The notes beneath the pieces are model-generated. The model saw nothing but the letters and a program-made list of their open reading frames with translations, was not told where the DNA came from and made no database searches. DNA of 64,000 nt from Sphaerosporella brunnea (Eukaryota; Ascomycota; Pezizomycetes; Pezizales; Pyronemataceae), in assembly GCA_008704415.1 (NCBI GenBank), contig VXIS01000062.1, positions 62,001 to 126,000 on the forward strand, in the 5' to 3' direction. Each line of letters opens with the position of its first letter. Within the stretch, counting starts at the first letter, position 1. A program made the translations under genes and the position numbers. Below are positions 58,337 to 64,000 of the stretch, piece by piece.

Positions 58337-61107
58337 AGCGTTATGTCTGTATTAGTGGAGTGCAAAACATAAATTTTGTATCTATCGTTACGGCCGCCGC
58401 CACCGCGCCACCATTGGGCTTTGGCTGTGAATCCCTTCGTCCTACACCTTTGGCCTGCTTGGGACTGTTCGTCCATACTTGCTTTGCTGCTCTTTTATTT
58501 GTTAGAAGGCGTTTTTCTCTTTTTTTTGTGTGTGCGTGCGCGTGTTTTATTCTAACTACTGCTGTTCCTGCTTGTTTGCGGGTTTTATTTTTGTTTTGTT
58601 TGGGGAGTAACAAGCATCCAGCTTGCTGTTTGCGACTGAGTCTTCTTTTTTATTTATGTCTATTCTACTAAACCGGTGTCATTAGACGTTTTCACTAGAG
58701 GTGGATCGATGCGGTTGCCGGTAGACGTTCGTTTCATGATTTTCGTTTCATTTTCTTTTTCTTTTTTCATTTTCTCATTTTCTCATTTTCATTCTTATTT
58801 CTGTCTGTATCTACTTTATTATTTTGCCCCTCTGTTCATGCCGTTATGTAGAGGTAATTGCTCAAAGATTGGGGGCAGGAGCGGGGTGCGCGGCGGCGGC
58901 GACAGACTTGCTAAACTAGAACTGATAGTAATGGGATTTCTGTTTGGATGTTAAAAAGGTAATATTACCTTTTCTTTTGCGATATCTAGGCAAAAGCAAG
59001 CACTTAGTCCATACTCAATATCTACTTGCCGCCAGTGACGGGGATATCGGGAGCTCGAGCGAGAGCGGGGGATTGGATAGTGCCCGACGAGTGACTATCA
59101 ATGATTATATGCTCCTAATATGTAGCCCTCGCGCGATCAAGCTCAGGAAAACGTTTTTATTTGGGAATCGCAGCTGGTGCAGAGAAAGGCACAATGCCAC
59201 ACGCCTTGCATCGCACCGAGAAGTTTCATCTATCTATCGTTGCAGAGTGTGTAGGAATATATCAGGTACCAAAAGGCCAATGAATCTTCGAATCCCATCA
59301 CGGCCCATGGCCATTCATATGGAACATTTGTTTTCGGATATAAAGTCGCTGTTTTGGGGGTTGATGACCGCCCGAGAGCGAGCCCTCAGTCGGAGTTGAC
59401 AGTTGGGGTTAATCAATCGCAATATCGATATGGTACCTATGTTACCCAATGAAGGTTTATTAGATGCACTTTTGTTCCCCCCCTCTGGCGGCGGCGTGCG
59501 GATAGCCATCCAACCCGCTTTCTTTTCTTGCCGGAGTTGCTGGGCGGTGTGGCTAATCAATCGATCGGTTTCGTTTTGACTTGTAACTGATTTTTTGCAC
59601 AACTCGATAAAGTGGAAACGTAATCGGGATGATGGATCTTCAGCACCTATATAGTAGCAGCCCCTTCTTATTCTGTGCAACTACTCTACATGTACTAGAG
59701 TACTTACTTACTTAAGTACATTAAGTAAGTACTTCTTGGTACATGCCTGACTCTCTTCCCTTACGTATGGTCACGAATCTCCTTGTGCTCTCATATCTGG
59801 TGCGATTTTCTTTGGTTACTTCGGAAGCGCAGACCCACAGTAGGACTCGAGCCTAGGCAGCTTTGCTTCCACCCTTATGTATGTCATGGCCGCAAGCGGC
59901 CGAATACAATATGATTAAAACAAATCTTAGTACATGTATTTGTACGCCTCATTTCTGAGATGCAAAAGGTAATGGCTTGCGTTGCAGCATTACGGAGAAC
60001 TCTCATCACTCGCCAATCACGAACACCACATGATATCGGGCTGCATGCTTGTGGTGTGGAGCCATGCCTTACCGGTACGTAACCCACTATTGAACTTGAT
60101 AGGGGCGAGCGGCGCAGCTCCCGAATCGCGCGTACCCTATACCACTCGGATGATTTGATCGTTTCCTATCACCGCCGGGGTCGAGGTAGGGAGAATGGCG
60201 GCTTGTTCTTTTTTCTCACACAGATTTTCTCCCCCGCTTTCCTTACTTCTCTGGAGTCGAGCTGATAGTGGCGGAGGGCAGAGGTATTTATGGCCGAATA
60301 GCAATCGGTTCTCGGATAACCAAGAGTGAACGCCCGACCACCCGATCGAGAGGCAGCTGCAGCAGCAAAATGGCCTGCGCCTTAGACGTCGTGATCATGG
60401 GCCTCTGACTGGCTGGATGAATGGAACGTCGATTGTATTGGAGCGCCCCGTTGATGCTAGATCATCTTGATAGTCGAGTGCTTTGTTGGGGTTGTCGTTG
60501 CCAGTCTGATTTGAAATTGACCAACGATACCGCGGCTGCGCTTGATGCTCGTGACCCTTGAGAGAACTATGCCATGCTCGAGCATTCATTAGTGACACCT
60601 TTTTTGTCATTCATTTTCGTAGCAAAACAGAGCGCCTGTGTAGGTCGCCGAAGTGTCTACTATACTAGCTATGAGTCCTGGGCCCTTGATTGTCAACTTT
60701 TCTGGCATCGCAGAGTCTGAGGGACAGACAACTTGTGACTTCGGACGAGGGGTTGGTTGCAAAAGTGATAAATAGGAAAGAGGAGCCGCACACGACTGAC
60801 TTTCAACGGCGTGGGTGCGAGGTGTGATCATATGACACGTTTGTAACCCTAGCCACAAAGGCGAATCTCTAGTAGCCCTGCGCCACACATGCAATCCAAC
60901 TGGATTTGGGGATGGATTTGTCAAACCTCGCGTGCGTCTTCTCTTGCCCCAACCGTCTTTCGCCTTCAGCCGGGCTGCATCCCGCGCGACACACTCAGCC
61001 CCAATTCCCATCGACTTTCCACCTCCTCCGATTGTCGCGATTCAACCAAAACACGCCTACAACCAACCATCTTGACTGCTTCCCGTCCTAACAATTCTCT
61101 AGCAGCC
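58337..61107. other. 2.8-kb intergenic region
   Basis: Between kinesin and the CCCH gene. The first part is T-rich 3' flank (to about 58850). A near-palindrome, GTACTTACTTACTTAAGTAC plus TTAAGTAAGTAC, lies at about 59699-59735. No conserved frame or RNA gene was seen. Confidence 0.45.
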
Positions 61108-62957
61108 ATGTCGGATGATCGAGATGCTCTACTGTCAAAAATAAGCCAGTTGGCCGGTAAGGCCGGTCGTTCGCCATCAGCTGTATGTCATTAATGGCGT
61201 CAACAGGTCAAATCAACCGCCACAAGAACCAGCAGGAACAGCCTCCGAGACCCGCCTCAGCTCCCTACCCGAGCTATCCAGGTCGTCCCCCCCCCCCCCC
61301 AACCAATCTACCCTATCATTGTTTATTGCCTGCCTCGCGTCACTGACCTCTTGCACAGCTTCTAGAGGTCGCGGAAGTCCTTATTGGCAACAGTCGCAGA
61401 GCCGCGGTGGGTACGCGTCGTGGGGTGGCAGAGGCCGAGGCCGAGGGGCAGTGCCAGTCCACCACAACAAGACCCTGGTGATCAACAACAAGTCCGTCCC
61501 TACTTCCACTTCTCCTGTTGCTGCTGCTGCGGCGGCGGCGGTGGGGACTACAAACGCGCCGGTTTCTCCGTCATCTGCAGCTACCGGCCCAAGACCTGCA
61601 GGACCCACTCCGGACGCCAATAGCACCTCCGCAGCCCCAGCAGGGTGGGTGGCGAAGCGCGATCGGCAAAGTATGCAGTTAATCAACACTTCTATCTTTG
61701 ACAAGCACGTTCAGAATCGCACCACGGCGGCGACTGAGGCTCTCCGCGAGGGCCTCAAGAGAAAAGAGGCACGTGAAAAGTTAAAGCTTAACCGAGTCTT
61801 GCAGGACTCCCACGGCCATCCTACACGCGAGATTACGCTCGGCGGTGAGCGGTACGCGATCACTGCTGGCGGAAATAAATTAGTGAAACTTTGGGGTGAG
61901 GATTGCATCCTCCACTTGTGTTCTAGTCGGACTGAATTAACAGAGCGGGGTTGTTTAGACGCAGGCCACCCGAAAACTTCCACCCCGAAAAAGGCTATCA
62001 TTGGCGGCATTCAATACCAGCGGAGTCGCAATGGAAATCTCGTACGAGCAAACATAATGCGGGCATCTCGGTCAGTTCAACATATTCGTTTATGCTTTAC
62101 CAACAACGGCCAACGAACACTAACACATGGCCGCTGCGGACTCCAACACTACAGGCTTTCAAAGCGCACCGTTCCGAAATCTACCGAACCGTGCAAGTAT
62201 TATTCTACAACTGGTATCGACTGCCTTCCTAGATTGTTGACTTGGACTCCCTCAGTGGAGACCAAGCTTTTTATACGGGGCGGTTACGGAGACGCTGGTC
62301 AAATCACGTTATCGGCTGCCCCTCTATATTCCAATGAGTGCATAAACTAACAAAACGTTTAACCGTTGATGTGTAGGTCAATGCAGGCACGGACTGTCAT
62401 GTCCCTACGTTCACGACCCCATCAAGGTCGCCATCTGCCCGCGATATCTGTCGTCTGGTACTTGTCCCGATGGCGACATGTGCGACCTTTCGCATGAACC
62501 AACCCCGCATAGAGTTCCGGCATGTCACCACTTTCTCCGTGGTAATTGCGTCAATCCCGAGTGCCGGTATGCACATATTCGCGTCAACCCCGGAGCGCCC
62601 GTCTGTCGCCCATTTGCAACGTTGGGATATTGCCCGAAGGGTGCTGAGTGCGCTGAGCGACATGTGTACGAATGTCCAGAATATGCTGAAAAGGGAACGT
62701 GCAACATCAAAGGTTGCAAACTGCAGCATGTTGAGCATGCGGGCAGAAGAAGAGCTGCCGCTGCTGCCGCTGCAAGCGCATACAAGAGGAGGGAGTCATC
62801 AGATAACACCAGCGATAATGATTCTAGTGACGCCGAGGAAAATGACGGATCTACCGTCAGCGATGTGGATTCTGATATCTTCTCTGACCTCGACATTGCC
62901 GAGGGCAACGATGATGAAAATGACGGAGATCTAGCTCAAGACTTTATCAAACTCTGA
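61108..62957 (+). CDS. Five-finger CCCH protein, ZC3H3/Red5-like
   Basis: Six exons: 61108-61156, 61207-61281, 61359-61895, 61959-62070, 62155-62213, 62377-62957; the joined frame gives 470 aa. Introns are 50-84 nt except the last (163 nt). The N-terminus has a helix MSDDRDALLSKISQLAG and an RG-rich stretch with VHHNKTLVINN. A central block reads ITLGGERYAI, KKAIIGGIQYQRSRNGNLV. Five consecutive CCCH fingers follow: CKYYSTTGQCRHGLSCPYVH (split by the last intron), CPRYLSSGTCPDGDMCDLSH, CHHFLRGNCVNPECRYAH, CRPFATLGYCPKGAECAERH and CPEYAEKGTCNIKGCKLQH. The tail is Ala-rich and then very acidic. Five fingers with this preceding block match animal ZC3H3 and fission-yeast Red5, which act in nuclear polyadenylated-RNA surveillance. 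The alternative is another multi-CCCH RNA-binding protein. Confidence 0.88.
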
Positions 62958-64000
62958 TCGGACCAAAAAATCCCATTCCCATAATTCCATCAGGCAGCAG
63001 CTAAAGTACAGGTTTACGCACTATTTTTTTTTTTTTCTCTGTCGCCCCTCTCGGGCTCGGAAGCGTTGAAAACACGGAGTTTGGTGGAACTGGTGGCTTT
63101 CTTGAATTCTGAGTTGATTGGGTCATTGGCGTTCGTTGGTGTTTGTTGGCGTCGGTTTGAAGGCGGGCGCGCCTTTGATCACCTCCGGCGGGAAGATCAA
63201 GCAACAAGCGTATGCGGGTGGGGAACAGGGGATGATAAGGAAGTTCTGGTGCATCCCCGCACTCTTCGGGGCATGTGCGGATGCGTAATACCATAGCTTT
63301 TAGTAGATTGAATTTTTGGTGTATGTAAATTTACCTACACTTCGTGACTCGTGATTGTTTTTTTCCATGATCATCATCCTAAGCATTCACTCAGCATCAA
63401 GAGTGATAACCATAAAACGGTTCGCTTGCTGGGCGGTGGTGTGTTGCGTGATTCATTCCTCCGTCCGGATGGAGTAGTGACGTCCTGCGCTTCCTGCAGC
63501 AGTTGCGAAACACAAAGCACCGACGATCAAGATTCCAGGCCTTATCAGGGTACCTATGCCGTGGATATTGAAGTGCGAGTCCTCTTTTTTTTTTTCCTCT
63601 ACCTAGTCGAACGACGACCGGACGAAAACGCAGCATATGGTGGGAGAGAAGTGGCATCGTGGTCAGTTTGTCTGAGACCCCCCCGCCCTCCATCGGCAGA
63701 TCGATCACACACTACTCTTCTTCCCGTCGGCAGTGTGATTTTTTTTTTCCTTCGCCCCTCCCTCTCTCCACTTGTGTGCGTGTGTTCTGCTCTGTCTTGG
63801 GAAGTCCAGCCCAGAAAGGGAACAGGGTCAGGGAAAGATCGACGGCCTATGAGCGCACGGCCCTGGGGTGTGCTTGATCAGGCCAGAGGGGGGGATCGGA
63901 GCTAAACTATATCTGGTGAATTTTCCTTTTTGAGCAATGGTGGCTCTTTTTTGCGCCCGTCTGGATAGAATCGGGGAACCACAACTTTAATCGTTGTGGA
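62958..64000. other. 3' flank, no gene recognised
   Basis: Downstream of the CCCH gene to the window edge. Contains T runs (63024, 63586, 63739) and no frame with a recognisable domain. A gene starting beyond the window could have its promoter here. Confidence 0.4.

Noticed and set aside
1..64000. CRISPR arrays, operons, rRNA genes and ribosome binding sites
   Set aside because: Spliced fungal nuclear genes with separate promoters; no array of equal repeats with unique spacers and no rRNA sequence was seen.

Overview
The window is nuclear DNA of a filamentous ascomycete (Pezizomycotina; the class cannot be fixed from this sequence). The evidence is many short introns of 47-85 nt with GTRNGT-type donors and CTAAC/CTGAC branch points, long pyrimidine-rich 5' regions, and a set of fungal housekeeping genes: RIM15, a two-FHA RAD53/CHK2 kinase, TRM5, MNN10, PHS1, ARS2, TRS23, NBL1/borealin and a kinesin-3. 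Exon models were built by hand from splice sites, reading phase and family motifs. Every multi-exon model given closes in frame.

Layout. 1-2845 holds a frameshifted piggyBac-type transposase tail, a 357-bp MITE, PHS1 (minus) and a 426-bp MITE. 2846-9568 holds one membrane-protein gene (minus) in otherwise empty sequence. 9569-22987 carries MNN10 (+), RAD53 (-), a small three-exon membrane-protein gene (-), a coiled-coil protein (+) and TRM5 (-). 22988-32459 carries ARS2/SERRATE (+) converging on RIM15 (-). 48.9-63 kb carries a MITE, TRS23 (+), NBL1 (+), a nine-exon kinesin-3 (+) and a five-CCCH-finger ZC3H3/Red5-like protein (+).

The main discovery is at 35401-47795: a 12.4-kb insertion between RIM15 and TRS23 that looks like a complete DNA transposon. 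It begins CACT and ends AGTG. Its ends are 26-bp inverted repeats (20/26 identical, with a perfect 14-bp core exactly 12 bp from each tip), and it is flanked by a 3-bp AGC duplication, as in EnSpm/CACTA-like elements. It carries four intact genes: (1) a 985-aa DUF6589 protein, the best transposase candidate; (2) a 670-aa protein of unknown function with one membrane segment (minus); (3) a 903-aa RecQ-like helicase (plus), sharing a 173-bp divergent promoter with gene 2; (4) a 568-aa Fe(II)/2-oxoglutarate dioxygenase with a TET/JBP-like C-terminal core (minus). The right end contains two minisatellite arrays, one with a 106-bp higher-order unit. A helicase plus a DNA-base-oxidase-like enzyme travelling with a DUF6589 protein suggests an element that alters the methylation of its own DNA or of its target. 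The joint system is inferred from gene content; no biochemical role is shown by the sequence.

Four further short inverted-repeat elements (701-1057, 2420-2845, 34935-35179, 48896-49062) all have TA at both tips. A truncated hAT-like BED-finger reading frame broken at an A9 run lies just outside the right end of the large element. ARS2 and the Red5/ZC3H3-like protein, partners in nuclear RNA surveillance in fission yeast, lie 36 kb apart and are not adjacent.
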